Below, in pieces: positions 45,780 to 53,824 of a DNA stretch of 64,000 bases (position 1 is its first letter; each line of letters begins with the position of its first letter). A program made the position numbers and the translations under genes. Source of the stretch: an uncultured Gammaproteobacteria bacterium (GTDB lineage: Bacteria > Pseudomonadota > Gammaproteobacteria > Steroidobacterales > XN24); contig CAMYOC010000002.1 in the NCBI GenBank assembly GCA_947259915.1, forward strand, positions 62,001 through 126,000, in the 5' to 3' direction. The notes under the pieces are model-generated. The model had not been told where the DNA came from. It searched no databases and saw nothing but the letters and a program-made list of their open reading frames with translations.

Positions 45780-46126
45780 GCGCGGCTCCTCATGAGGTTT
45801 GCCGGATTATGTCAAAACATTCGATCCAGAACTATGTCAAACGTAACGGCACAAGTCACCGCTGCCATAGGATCGGGGTCACAGTTTCACAAGGCCGCCA
45901 ACAGCGGCTTTTGGCCTGAATCCGCCGGAATGGCGTCGGAGCATGGCGGATTCCGCCTTGCGGTGGCGCTATCGCCGCGAAATTCGGCATCGGGTCCGTG
46001 GTGACATCCCGTGGCCTGCGTGGCTAGGTAAAGACCACCGCCGGGGGTCTGAAGCCGCGGGTGGCGCCCCGGCAACCGACCGGTACCATTGCCATCCCCG
46101 GCCGGCTTGTATTGTGGCCCGATACC
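45780..46126. other. Intergenic region, no gene
   Basis: 347 bp upstream of the coiled-coil gene. It holds two ATGTCAAA copies (around 45809 and 45834) and the inverted repeat listed separately. The promoter for the coiled-coil gene presumably lies here; no start or ribosome site supports a gene. Confidence 0.4.
45918..45953. repeat. Inverted repeat GAATCCGCC/GGCGGATTC
   Basis: Nine-base inverted repeat arms at 45918-45926 and 45945-45953, separated by 18 bp, in non-coding DNA. No T-run follows on either strand. It could be a transcript stem or an operator. Confidence 0.35.
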
Positions 46127-46612
46127 TCAGGGGCCACCCTGGAGCCACTTGAACATGAAAATGCTCATGGGTTTGTACTCGCGCCGCTGAAACAGGCGAT
46201 GCGCCACTTCGTTGTCACCAAACACGTGCAAACCGATGCCGTCGAGTCCTAGCTCCAAAACCTCTTCTTCCAGCACGTTGAGCGCGCGCGACGCGTGGCC
46301 CTTATTGCGATACTCGGGCTCTATAAGCATGTCGCAGATATAGGCGGTGCGCCTGCCTGCGCGCTCCCGCTCGGTGATCCATACCGCACCGACGACGGTG
46401 TCGTCCCACTGGTCGATGATGTCGAACAGATAATTGTTCGGCGTGGCCAACCCTTGTGGCAGTAATTCGTCGAAGGTCTCCCGGGCCCGCAATACCGCGG
46501 TGGCCTCTTGCCATTCTCCGGATGCGACCCGCTGGCCGGCGTAGTTCGGGTCCGAACGCATCACGAATTCGGCGAAGCGTTCTTCGCTCATGGGTCTTAG
46601 GGCGGTTGCCAT
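46127..46612 (-). CDS. GNAT family acetyltransferase
   Basis: 161 aa. Start at the ATG with GAGGAGG eight bases upstream. GNAT core: VVGAVWITERERAG, CDMLIEPEYRNKGHASRAL (acetyl-CoA pyrophosphate loop) and LDGIGLHVFGDNEVAHRLFQRREYKP. The DNEVAHRLFQRREYKP helix is typical. Substrate unknown. Last gene in a minus-strand run after the GFA-family gene. Confidence 0.87.
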   Translation of the reverse strand: MATALRPMSEERFAEFVMRSDPNYAGQRVASGEWQEATAVLRARETFDELLPQGLATPNNYLFDIIDQWDDTVVGAVWITERERAGRRTAYICDMLIEPEYRNKGHASRALNVLEEEVLELGLDGIGLHVFGDNEVAHRLFQRREYKPMSIFMFKWLQGGP

Positions 46613-46753
46613 GCTCGGAGCCTCCTCGGCGCCGCACCAGGTATGGCGCCAGGATTTCCAGTATAGACGCCGCTGCAGCCCAAATCCGGGTGGGCAGACA
46701 TAAGACGGCGACAGATCGACGTGTAGACCACCGAGCTGCCCGCGCAATCAGGC

Positions 46754-47149
46754 TCAGTCGTAGTGCTCGACGTCGTCGGGCACCCGGACCCAGTCATGGC
46801 GCCGCGCCTCGTACACCGACACCCTGGGTGGGGGGAAATCCGGGTCGGCGAAGGCACCGACCGGTACAGCGACAAACTCCGTCATGTCCTCGATCTGGTA
46901 GTACACCGTCGAACCGCAGACCGGGCAGAAATAAAAGGTGATGCGGTTGCCTTCATCGCCCATACGGACATAGGCCGTGCTGGATCCCTTGGTCTCGACC
47001 TGATCGGCCGGGAACCGGGCCTGGGCGCCATAGGTGCTGCCGGTGCGCCGCTGGCAGTCGAGGCAATGACAGACCGACACGCGCAGCGGATCGACATGGG
47101 CGATTAGCTTGAGCTGGCCGCAGCTGCAACCGGCATGCCGGATGGTCAT
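46754..47149 (-). CDS. GFA family zinc protein
   Basis: 131 aa from the ATG at the start of MTIRHAGCSCGQLK. Zinc-binding cysteines are arranged as in the GFA/CENP-V family: CSCGQ, CHCLDC and CPVCGS. The type member is a glutathione-dependent formaldehyde-activating enzyme, though the activity is disputed for most members. It begins 42 bp after the acyl-reductase-like gene, so it is likely co-transcribed; an aldehyde-related role is a guess from context. Confidence 0.87.
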   Translation of the reverse strand: MTIRHAGCSCGQLKLIAHVDPLRVSVCHCLDCQRRTGSTYGAQARFPADQVETKGSSTAYVRMGDEGNRITFYFCPVCGSTVYYQIEDMTEFVAVPVGAFADPDFPPPRVSVYEARRHDWVRVPDDVEHYD

Positions 47150-47191
47150 GATCGTGCCCCGTTTCCCGCCACGGCAGCCGCCACCGGCCAA

Positions 47192-49432
47192 TTAGCTGGC
47201 GGCCTTCTCGCTGCTGGCCTTTTTGCTCGCGGCTGCCTGCTTGGTCGTCCGCTTGCGCGCGGCCGGTTTCTTGGCCGCCGCCTTGCTGGCCGCTTTCTTT
47301 CTGCCCCCTGTCTTGCTGGTGGCCTTTTTCTTGCCGGTCTTCTTGCGCGAACCCGCGCGGCTGGCCTTTTTGCCCACTGGTGCCGCAATGATGTCACCGG
47401 GCTTCCAGGTCTTGCGCGCTTCCTTGGCCAGCTTGACCACCTTGGCGATGTCGGCATCGGTGTAGACGCCGTTGACACCGGAGATCGCCGCCAGCTTCAT
47501 GCCGTGCTTCAACCCCAGCTTGTAGATCTCCTTGACCTTCTGCCACTCGGTGTCGCGGCCGATGGTGAACACCTCGAAGCGGCCTTCGAGAGCCAGCACG
47601 ATGGTCTCGGCGAGACAGGCATAGATGACGTTGTCCGGCAGCCCGATGTTCTTCATCCGGACTTTACTGGGCAGCTCGATCTCGCCGGACTCGATCACCA
47701 GCACATCGGGCCGCTTGGCCACCTCCTCGGGCGGCAGATCCAGCGGACGCGCCACGTCGGTGATGACACAGCCGGGCTTGACCTTGGTGATGTCGAGGAT
47801 CTTTTTGCCGGCGCCGGAGGTGGACGTGACGATCATGTCCATGTCGTCCAGATACTTCTCATAGTCGGTCGTGGCCACGACCTTGACGCCTGGCGTCTCC
47901 TTCAGGATCGAGGCCTTGAGCTGATCCAGCTTCTTCTGCGTGCGCGCCGCCAGATAGACCTCGTCGAAGGCCATCGCCAGCAGCCGCGCGCTGACCGAAC
48001 CGATCGAACCGGTGGCACCGATGACCATGGTCTTGGCCGCCACCTTGCCGTTCTTGCGCGCATGGACCAGGTTCATCCGGCGCATCGCGTCGTGGGCCGC
48101 CCACAGCGCGCCGGAAGCCGAATAACTGTTCCCCGTGGTTACCGGGAGCGTGGCCCGCCGCGCCACCGTGATGCCGGCATCGCCGACCACCTTGGTGAAC
48201 GCCCCCAGCCCGATAATTTGAGCACCCATCTTCTCAGCCATCTTCGACGCAGATAGCAGGCGTTTGTAGGTGAATTCCGGACTGCGGCTCAGCATCTCCT
48301 TCGGCGTACCGCCGACCGAGATCAGCCAGCCTTCGGCTTCAGCACCGGTGGGCGAGATGATGTTGTCCATCTTGCAGTAGACGATCGGCGGCATATGGGC
48401 GGCGGCCCGCTCCACCTGGTCCATGATGATCTTCGGTGTGCCCTTGGGAATCGGGAAACCCTTCTTGATGTATTCCTGGCTCAGCGGATGGACGACAAAT
48501 GCGAAGCGGCGGATATTGCGGAATTCGCCAGTGGGATAGAGCAGCCTCGGCTCGATCTTCAGCTCCTCGACGATCTCCTCCAGATCGTGGTCCGACAGCT
48601 CCTCGGAGGTGGTGTCCATGGCCGCCAGGATCATCGCCTGGATGGTGCTTAGCCCCACCACCCGCTCGAACAGCATCGGCGAAACATCGACCACCAGGTT
48701 GACGTTGCACTCCTTGAAGAACTCCAGCCGGTCGTCGTCGATGGCCGAGGTGATCAGGGTCTTGCCTTCCAGGGTCCGCGCATCGCCAAATGTCTCGATG
48801 TCGTCAAATGTGCCGACGATCACCTGGCACTTGGCCATTTCCTTGGTCAGGATGCTCTTCTTTAGCCGCTTCGCGCCGGGGATCTTTGACAGGCTCCGGG
48901 TCGGCAACACGGACGAGGCGATATGGGCGCCGCGGGCGTACATCTCGAGCTGATCGAGCGAGGTCAGCACCGCCGGCGCTCCGGTCTCCAGCACCGCATC
49001 GGCGAACCGCAGATTGGGGGTGTAGTCGCCCATGGCCTGGGCCATGTCGTAATTGACCATGCCCGACATGAACAGCACCAGATTGTTATAAAAGTAGCGG
49101 CCGAAGGTGCGATGCACATGCCGCACCGCCCGGATCTGCAGCAGGCGGCGCAGATTGGCGCCGGTGGTGGCAGGAACCCGGGTGACGACCTTTAGCAGGC
49201 GGTCGGTGTCCGCATGGACGTGCCAGCGACTCCCCATGTCGTAGTGATCCCGCAACATGCCGAGCGCGATGGCGTCAGCCTCGGACTGGTAGCGGCGCAG
49301 CAACTCCCAGGCCTTGCCCTCGTCGCCGTCCGCGCCCACCCGCTTGACGTTAAAGTTCTTGCCCAAAAACCGGGTCTTGAATTCATAATCCTTGGCCGAT
49401 GACCCCAGGGAAACGCTGACGACTTTCTTCAT
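47192..49432 (-). CDS. Acyl-ACP-reductase-like protein with histone-H1-like tail
   Basis: 746 aa; start at the ATG preceded by TGGAGT. The C-terminal catalytic region (about 390-690) matches cyanobacterial long-chain acyl-ACP reductase: IGLGAFTKVVG, LPVTTGNSYSA, VIGATGSIGS (NAD(P) site) and YACLAETIVLALEGRFE, where Cys606 aligns with the catalytic thioester Cys of the family (MFACFAEA), then LGLKHGMKLAAI. The first 350 residues are a helical region without recognised family. The last 59 residues are almost only Lys/Arg/Ala/Ser/Thr. Expected reaction is NADPH-dependent reduction of fatty acyl thioesters to aldehydes. An iron alcohol dehydrogenase is divergent from it. Confidence 0.75.
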   Translation of the reverse strand: MKKVVSVSLGSSAKDYEFKTRFLGKNFNVKRVGADGDEGKAWELLRRYQSEADAIALGMLRDHYDMGSRWHVHADTDRLLKVVTRVPATTGANLRRLLQIRAVRHVHRTFGRYFYNNLVLFMSGMVNYDMAQAMGDYTPNLRFADAVLETGAPAVLTSLDQLEMYARGAHIASSVLPTRSLSKIPGAKRLKKSILTKEMAKCQVIVGTFDDIETFGDARTLEGKTLITSAIDDDRLEFFKECNVNLVVDVSPMLFERVVGLSTIQAMILAAMDTTSEELSDHDLEEIVEELKIEPRLLYPTGEFRNIRRFAFVVHPLSQEYIKKGFPIPKGTPKIIMDQVERAAAHMPPIVYCKMDNIISPTGAEAEGWLISVGGTPKEMLSRSPEFTYKRLLSASKMAEKMGAQIIGLGAFTKVVGDAGITVARRATLPVTTGNSYSASGALWAAHDAMRRMNLVHARKNGKVAAKTMVIGATGSIGSVSARLLAMAFDEVYLAARTQKKLDQLKASILKETPGVKVVATTDYEKYLDDMDMIVTSTSGAGKKILDITKVKPGCVITDVARPLDLPPEEVAKRPDVLVIESGEIELPSKVRMKNIGLPDNVIYACLAETIVLALEGRFEVFTIGRDTEWQKVKEIYKLGLKHGMKLAAISGVNGVYTDADIAKVVKLAKEARKTWKPGDIIAAPVGKKASRAGSRKKTGKKKATSKTGGRKKAASKAAAKKPAARKRTTKQAAASKKASSEKAAS
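47195..47371 (-). other. Segment encoding a histone-H1/AlgP-like basic tail
   Basis: 59 codons at the 3' end of the acyl-reductase-like gene, giving a very basic low-complexity Lys/Ala/Arg/Ser/Thr tail (units such as KKTGKKKATSK, KKAASKAAAKKPAARK). Such tails bind DNA or polyanions in bacterial H1-like proteins; on a metabolic enzyme it is unexpected. Confidence 0.9.
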
Positions 49433-49766
49433 GAGACGACTCCAGATCGATACTCCACGGCTGCGCGGCCCCGCTGGCAGCGCTACCGGACATGCTGCGC
49501 CCTCGACCCGCGGCATAGGGCCTCGGCGTCGGACGCAGACGGCCGGTGACCCTCAATTACACCCTGCCCGGCGCCCGGGCACAACACAAACAGTCAAATA
49601 CCGTCGTCGCGAGTCCGTCAATACCGCGATATCGCGATCAGACCATGCCGGGAATCCCGTCCGCCAGACGCTCAGGCTGCCTGCCCGGTGCCGGATTGCC
49701 TATACTTGATGATCTGCACACGATCCGGCACGGCGCCGGGCGAATAACAAGATGAGAGGCGCGTCC
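49433..49766. other. Divergent promoter region of the reductase/alcohol dehydrogenase pair
   Basis: 334 bp between divergent genes. A good -10-like TATACT lies at 49701-49706, about 60 bp before the alcohol dehydrogenase ATG; no clear -35. No gene was recognised. Confidence 0.45.
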
Positions 49767-50978
49767 ATGATCCCGTTTGGCGTACAAGTGACTGGCTATC
49801 AAGGCCTGATGAAGACCCTGAAAGGCATCGTCAAGACGCTGCCCTTTCCCAAGCCCACACTGTTTACCGGGCCCGGCTCCTCGCTGGAGATGTGTGACGC
49901 GATCTCGCTGATGGGCGCGCACAAGCTGTTGATCGTCACCGACGCGATGCTGGTCAAGATCGGCCTGCTAAAAGATATCGAGAAACGGCTGGACAAGCTC
50001 GGCGTCCGCTATGCCATCTACGACGGCGTCAAACCCGACCCCACCATCGACCAGATCGAAGCCGGGCTGAAGCTGCTCAAACAGGAACGCTGTCAGGCGA
50101 TCCTTGCTGTGGGCGGCGGCTCCTCCATCGATGCGGCCAAGGTGATCGCGGCGCGGGCCACCAACAACAAATCAGTGTCACGGATGGAAGGCATGTTCCG
50201 GGTGTTTACCGCGCCGATGCCGCTCTATGCGGTACCGACGACCGCCGGGACGGGCTCCGAGGTGACGATCGCCGCCGTGGTGTCCGACCCGGTGAAGAAA
50301 AAGAAATCCGCGATCATGGATCCAAAGCTGGTGCCGCTGATGGCGGCGCTGGACGGCGCACTGATGACCGGGCTGCCGGCGCCGGTGACCGCAGCCACCG
50401 GGATGGACGCGCTGACCCACGCGGTGGAGGCCTATCTTTCCGCCAACGCGCTGCCTGAGACCGACGGCTACGCACTGGCGGCGACCCGTCTGATCATGGA
50501 GAACCTGCCGCGGGCGGTGGCCAAGGGCACGGATCTCGAGGCCCGCCAGGCCATGGCCTTTGCGTCTTACTATGCTGCGCTTGCCTTCACCCGGGCCGGT
50601 GTGGGCTATGTGCACGCGATCTCGCACAACTTCGGCGCCTACTACCACACGCCCCACGGGCTGGCGAACGCGATCGTGATGCCCTATGTGCTGGATTACT
50701 CAAAGCCCAAGTGCACCCGGCGACTGGCCAAGCTCGCCGAAGCGGCCGGGCTCAAGGAAAAGGGTGACCGGTCCCAGGCCCTGGCCAACAAATTTATTGA
50801 CCACATCCGCGCGCTGAACAAGGAATTCGGTATTCCCGAGGGCCTGGAGGCGCTGAAGAAATCCGATATCCCGGCGATCGCCAGCAGTGCGCTCAAGGAA
50901 GCCCACTTCACCTATGCGGTGCCGCGCTATATGGACCAGCCGACCTGCGAGAAATTGATCAGCAGGATGCTGGCATAG
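49767..50978 (+). CDS. Iron-containing alcohol dehydrogenase
   Basis: 403 aa from the ATG that has GAGAGG seven bases upstream; an ATG 15 bp earlier lacks a ribosome site. Group III Fe-ADH: NAD(P) site AVGGGSSIDAAK, PTTAGTGSEVT, metal ligands in GMDALTHAVEAY (Asp, His) and in ISHNFGAYYHTPHGLANAI (two His). The family interconverts alcohols and aldehydes/ketones. Divergent pairing with the acyl-reductase-like gene suggests it reduces the resulting fatty aldehyde to alcohol or re-oxidises it; this is inference. Confidence 0.93.
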   Translation: MIPFGVQVTGYQGLMKTLKGIVKTLPFPKPTLFTGPGSSLEMCDAISLMGAHKLLIVTDAMLVKIGLLKDIEKRLDKLGVRYAIYDGVKPDPTIDQIEAGLKLLKQERCQAILAVGGGSSIDAAKVIAARATNNKSVSRMEGMFRVFTAPMPLYAVPTTAGTGSEVTIAAVVSDPVKKKKSAIMDPKLVPLMAALDGALMTGLPAPVTAATGMDALTHAVEAYLSANALPETDGYALAATRLIMENLPRAVAKGTDLEARQAMAFASYYAALAFTRAGVGYVHAISHNFGAYYHTPHGLANAIVMPYVLDYSKPKCTRRLAKLAEAAGLKEKGDRSQALANKFIDHIRALNKEFGIPEGLEALKKSDIPAIASSALKEAHFTYAVPRYMDQPTCEKLISRMLA

Positions 50979-51167
50979 AAGACCTGCCTGCTCTGCATGG
51001 CGCCCGCGGGACCGCCGAGGATACGCCTGTTAAAATTTCGTTGACGCGAAGTCGGCGCCGTCCACGGCGCTGCGAATCCCCCCCCGGGCCGGTGCCCGAC
51101 TGCAGCGACAAGGCATCCACGGGGCGGGCCGAGTCGCTGACCGACTGACTGAACGAGCGGAGACTCC

Positions 51168-52271
51168 ATGGACGTATTTGGCGAATGGCTGGCCGTCGAG
51201 TTTTTTCACAACACCGGCAGGCAATGGCTCCTGGCGATCGGCATCGCCGCGCTTGCGCTGGTGCTGTTCTTCATCGTCAAGCCGCTGTTACGATCAAGGC
51301 TGGCCAGGCTGACGGCGCGCACCAATACCGACTGGGACGACGCGGTGGTCGAGCTGCTCGGCAACACCAGGTCCCTGGCGCTGGTCATCTTCGCGCTGTT
51401 CTTCGGTTCGCTGGTACTGACCCTGCCTGGCAAGCTGCGGACCGTCGTCGTGTCGATCACGCTCATCGCGCTGATCCTGCAGGGCGGCCTCTGGGCCAGC
51501 CAGTTGCTCCAGCACCGCCTGCAGTGCGCCATCAAGAAACGCCGCAAAGACGACCCGGGGAGCGTGGCCGCCCTGAACGTCACCAGCTGGATCGGGCGGC
51601 TGATCGTCTGGTCGGTGGTGGTACTACTGATACTCGACAATCTCGGCATCGACATCACCGCGCTGGTGGCCGGACTGGGCGTCGGCGGTATCGCCGTAGC
51701 GCTGGCGATTCAGAACATCCTCGGCGATCTGTTCGCCTCCTTGTCCATCGTTCTGGACAAGCCCTTCGCTGTCGGCGATTTCATCATCGTCGGCGACTGC
51801 CTGGGCAGCGTCGAGCACGTGGGTCTCAAGACCACGCGTTTGCGCAGCCTGTCCGGCGAGCAGCTGGTGATGTCCAACGCCGACATGCTCTCCAGCCGGA
51901 TCCGCAATTACGGACGGATGTACGAGCGCCGGATCGTGTTCGGCCTGGGCGTCACTTACCAGACCCCGAGGGACAAGCTGAAGAAGATCCCGGGGATCAT
52001 CAAGGATGCCGTGGAGGCCGAGGATCAGACCCGCTTCGATCGTTCACACTTCAAGGCCTACGGCAGCTTCTCGCTGGACTTCGAGACCGTGTATTACGTA
52101 GTGGCGCCGGATTACACCCTGTATATGGATATCCAGCAGGCGGTGAATTTCGCTATCCATGAACGCTTCGAGGCCGAAGGCATCGAGTTCGCCTACCCGA
52201 CACAAACCCTGTTCGTGGAGCACGCCGCAGGCGCCCCGGCTTCGACGCCGCCGCCCCCGGATCCCGGGTAG
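51168..52271 (+). CDS. MscS family mechanosensitive channel (1)
   Basis: 367 aa. Four to five helices (about 20-40, 70-90, 95-113, 140-160, 165-185), with the pore helix IAVALAIQNILGDLFASL and the beta-domain start IVLDKPFAVGDFIIVGD, then TTRLRSLSGEQLVMSNADMLSS. MscS proteins release solutes on hypo-osmotic shock. The pore helix keeps the Gly/Ala packing pattern. Starts after a GGAG ribosome site. The second MscS-like gene of the window has a different N-terminal arrangement. Confidence 0.92.
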   Translation: MDVFGEWLAVEFFHNTGRQWLLAIGIAALALVLFFIVKPLLRSRLARLTARTNTDWDDAVVELLGNTRSLALVIFALFFGSLVLTLPGKLRTVVVSITLIALILQGGLWASQLLQHRLQCAIKKRRKDDPGSVAALNVTSWIGRLIVWSVVVLLILDNLGIDITALVAGLGVGGIAVALAIQNILGDLFASLSIVLDKPFAVGDFIIVGDCLGSVEHVGLKTTRLRSLSGEQLVMSNADMLSSRIRNYGRMYERRIVFGLGVTYQTPRDKLKKIPGIIKDAVEAEDQTRFDRSHFKAYGSFSLDFETVYYVVAPDYTLYMDIQQAVNFAIHERFEAEGIEFAYPTQTLFVEHAAGAPASTPPPPDPG

Positions 52272-52325
52272 GGACATCACCGGTGGCTTGATTCCACCCC
52301 GACCCGGATCAGCGCCTGGACCTGG

Positions 52326-52850
52326 CTACCGACCTGCACGGTCGGGTCCACCGGCGGTCGTCGGCTGGTCGAACTCCACCGGCGCCGGTGTGTAATGGTC
52401 CGTACAGAACAGCCCGTGCAGCACTTTGTGCCGATAGCGGAAAATCCGCGTCAGCTGCCTGCGCATCAGCGGATGAGCGATCTCGCCGATCGGCGACAAC
52501 GGCAGCCCATAGTCAACATGATCCCGGACCAGCGTGCCCGCGTCAGTCTGCGCGAACTCGTGCCGGTGCACCCAGAGGCCGAATGGGCCGGACATCTGCT
52601 CGTCGACGAAGCTCTCCGGCGGCGTCCAGCTGTTTATCCGGGTGCGCCAGCGGAACGGTATCCCCCAAAGCCGGAGTCGATACTCGACCAGCGTACCCTC
52701 CACCACTTCGATCGGTTGCGGCGTGAGGATACGGAATCTGAGTTCCGGCGGCGTGATGCGCTCCAGATTAGACGCGTCGCAAAAGAAAGGGAAAAGGCTC
52801 TCTCGCGGCAGCGGCACGAGTAACGCAGTGTCGAGCGTGTGGATCGTCAT
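52326..52850 (-). CDS. SRPBCC (START-like) ligand-binding protein
   Basis: 174 aa. The pattern LVPLPRESLFPFFCDASNLERITPP, FRILTP, VEYRLRLWGIPFRWRTRI, YGLPLSPIGEIAHPLMRRQL is that of cyclase/dehydrase-type SRPBCC proteins often annotated as CDP-paratose-epimerase-like or ligand-binding. It should bind a hydrophobic ligand in its cavity; reaction unknown. Stop codon lies 54 bp from the end of the convergent MscS gene. Confidence 0.85.
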   Translation of the reverse strand: MTIHTLDTALLVPLPRESLFPFFCDASNLERITPPELRFRILTPQPIEVVEGTLVEYRLRLWGIPFRWRTRINSWTPPESFVDEQMSGPFGLWVHRHEFAQTDAGTLVRDHVDYGLPLSPIGEIAHPLMRRQLTRIFRYRHKVLHGLFCTDHYTPAPVEFDQPTTAGGPDRAGR

Positions 52851-53002
52851 TGGCGGGATAGCTTACGAGCCATTTCCAGGGACAGTTTAGCCGTTCCAGC
52901 GTATGCACTAAAATATAGCGCCGCCGCATTTTCCGCTGCTAAGGCGCCGGCGGGCAGGCCCGGGCCGTCGTTGCGGGACATTCCACCGGAGATACGTGAC
53001 CG

Positions 53003-53461
53003 ATGTTGGACCGATCGAGAAAACTCTGCGTCTGTCTGTCCGCTCTCGTCATCAACTGCGGTAGCCTTGTCGCATGCACCAACGAGCAACCTCCTGCAAC
53101 GGACGACCGCGATCAAACGGGAAACCTTTCGAGTGAGCATGCGATGCCTGACAAAAAGAAGCGACTGACTATAGACGAGCAGGTTTCGATCGCCCGTCAG
53201 GATCTCGCGCAACGCCTGGAGGTCAACCCGGATCAGCTCACGGTCGAGTCGGCGCAATATGTGAACTGGCGTTCCGGTGCCGCCGGATGTCCGCAACCCG
53301 GAATGTCCTACACGATGGCCATAGTCCGGGGCGTGTTGATCCTCCTGCGGGTTGACCGCGCAACGTACCGCTATCACGCGGTACGCGGTAAATCGCCGTT
53401 CTATTGCCCATCCACCCAGGCACAGGAACCCGCAACGGGAGCGGACGGAGACGTCATGTAA
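53003..53461 (+). CDS. Small lipoprotein, function unknown
   Basis: 152 aa. N-terminal signal with lipobox LVAC (Cys25), a polar linker, and a compact domain with LTIDEQVSIARQDLAQRL, then NWRSGAAGCPQPGMSYT, in which W-x-S-G-x-x-G-C-P-x-P-G-M-x-Y is a motif I have seen in uncharacterised exported proteins, and a second Cys near FYCP. No ribosome site is strong; the start is the first ATG before the signal peptide. Confidence 0.65.
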   Translation: MLDRSRKLCVCLSALVINCGSLVACTNEQPPATDDRDQTGNLSSEHAMPDKKKRLTIDEQVSIARQDLAQRLEVNPDQLTVESAQYVNWRSGAAGCPQPGMSYTMAIVRGVLILLRVDRATYRYHAVRGKSPFYCPSTQAQEPATGADGDVM

Positions 53462-53671
53462 GCACGTGTCGAGCCCATCAGCATCCCGCCACGGCTGATT
53501 CAAGGTCGGAATAACTGGAGAGCGTTTCGATAAGACTGCAAGTGAGTCTAATCCGGGCGCACGGCAACCACGAACTCGCGGTCCTGAGACCCATGACGTT
53601 TTCAAGGTGAGATTCCCGCGATGGGAGTCGATCGATGCCGCAGCAAAGCCATTCAAAAGTGTGTGATCGGT

Positions 53672-53694
53672 AAAAAAAAGCCCGCGACGCGGGC
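53672..53694 (-). terminator. Orphan intrinsic terminator (minus strand)
   Basis: GCCCGC-GAC-GCGGGC stem followed on the minus strand by eight T. No minus-strand protein gene ends here, so it probably ends a small non-coding transcript. Confidence 0.8.
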
Positions 53695-53765
53695 AGACTG
53701 GAAGCGTCGCTGGCTTTCAATTTGAACAGACGGCCTGGTAAGACCCGATTCCTCTAGAATATGCG
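53695..53765 (-). ncRNA. Candidate small RNA ending at the orphan terminator
   Basis: Inferred only from the position of a strong terminator without a gene. A weak -10-like TATTCT lies at 53757-53762 on the minus strand. The body contains TTCAAATTGAA, a self-complementary stretch, and arms AGGC/GCCA that could fold. A tRNA was tested by eye and rejected. Confidence 0.25.
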
Positions 53766-53786
53766 CCCGTGCTTTGCCTAAATTCG

Positions 53787-53792
53787 TATACT
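53787..53792 (+). promoter_or_regulatory. -10-like box of the second TolB/TPR gene
   Basis: TATACT 33 bp before the chosen GTG start; no recognisable -35. It argues against the TTG start at 53774, which would lie upstream of the transcript. Confidence 0.3.
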
Positions 53793-53824
53793 GTCCCCGA
53801 TTATCTGGGGAGGAGCGGACGCTG

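Larger units (their letters stand above)
53462..53824. other. Intergenic region with a minus-strand terminator and a plus-strand promoter
   Basis: 363 bp. It contains the terminator at 53672-53694 whose transcript would come from the minus strand between about 53695 and 53800 where no protein gene was accepted, and a TATACT box at 53787-53792 suited to the downstream TPR gene. A candidate small RNA is discussed under findings. Confidence 0.45.

Noticed and set aside
53695-53770. Possible tRNA on the minus strand (TTCAAAT near a CTTCCA end)
   Set aside because: The T-arm does not pair (GTCTG vs TGAAA) and no matching acceptor stem exists.
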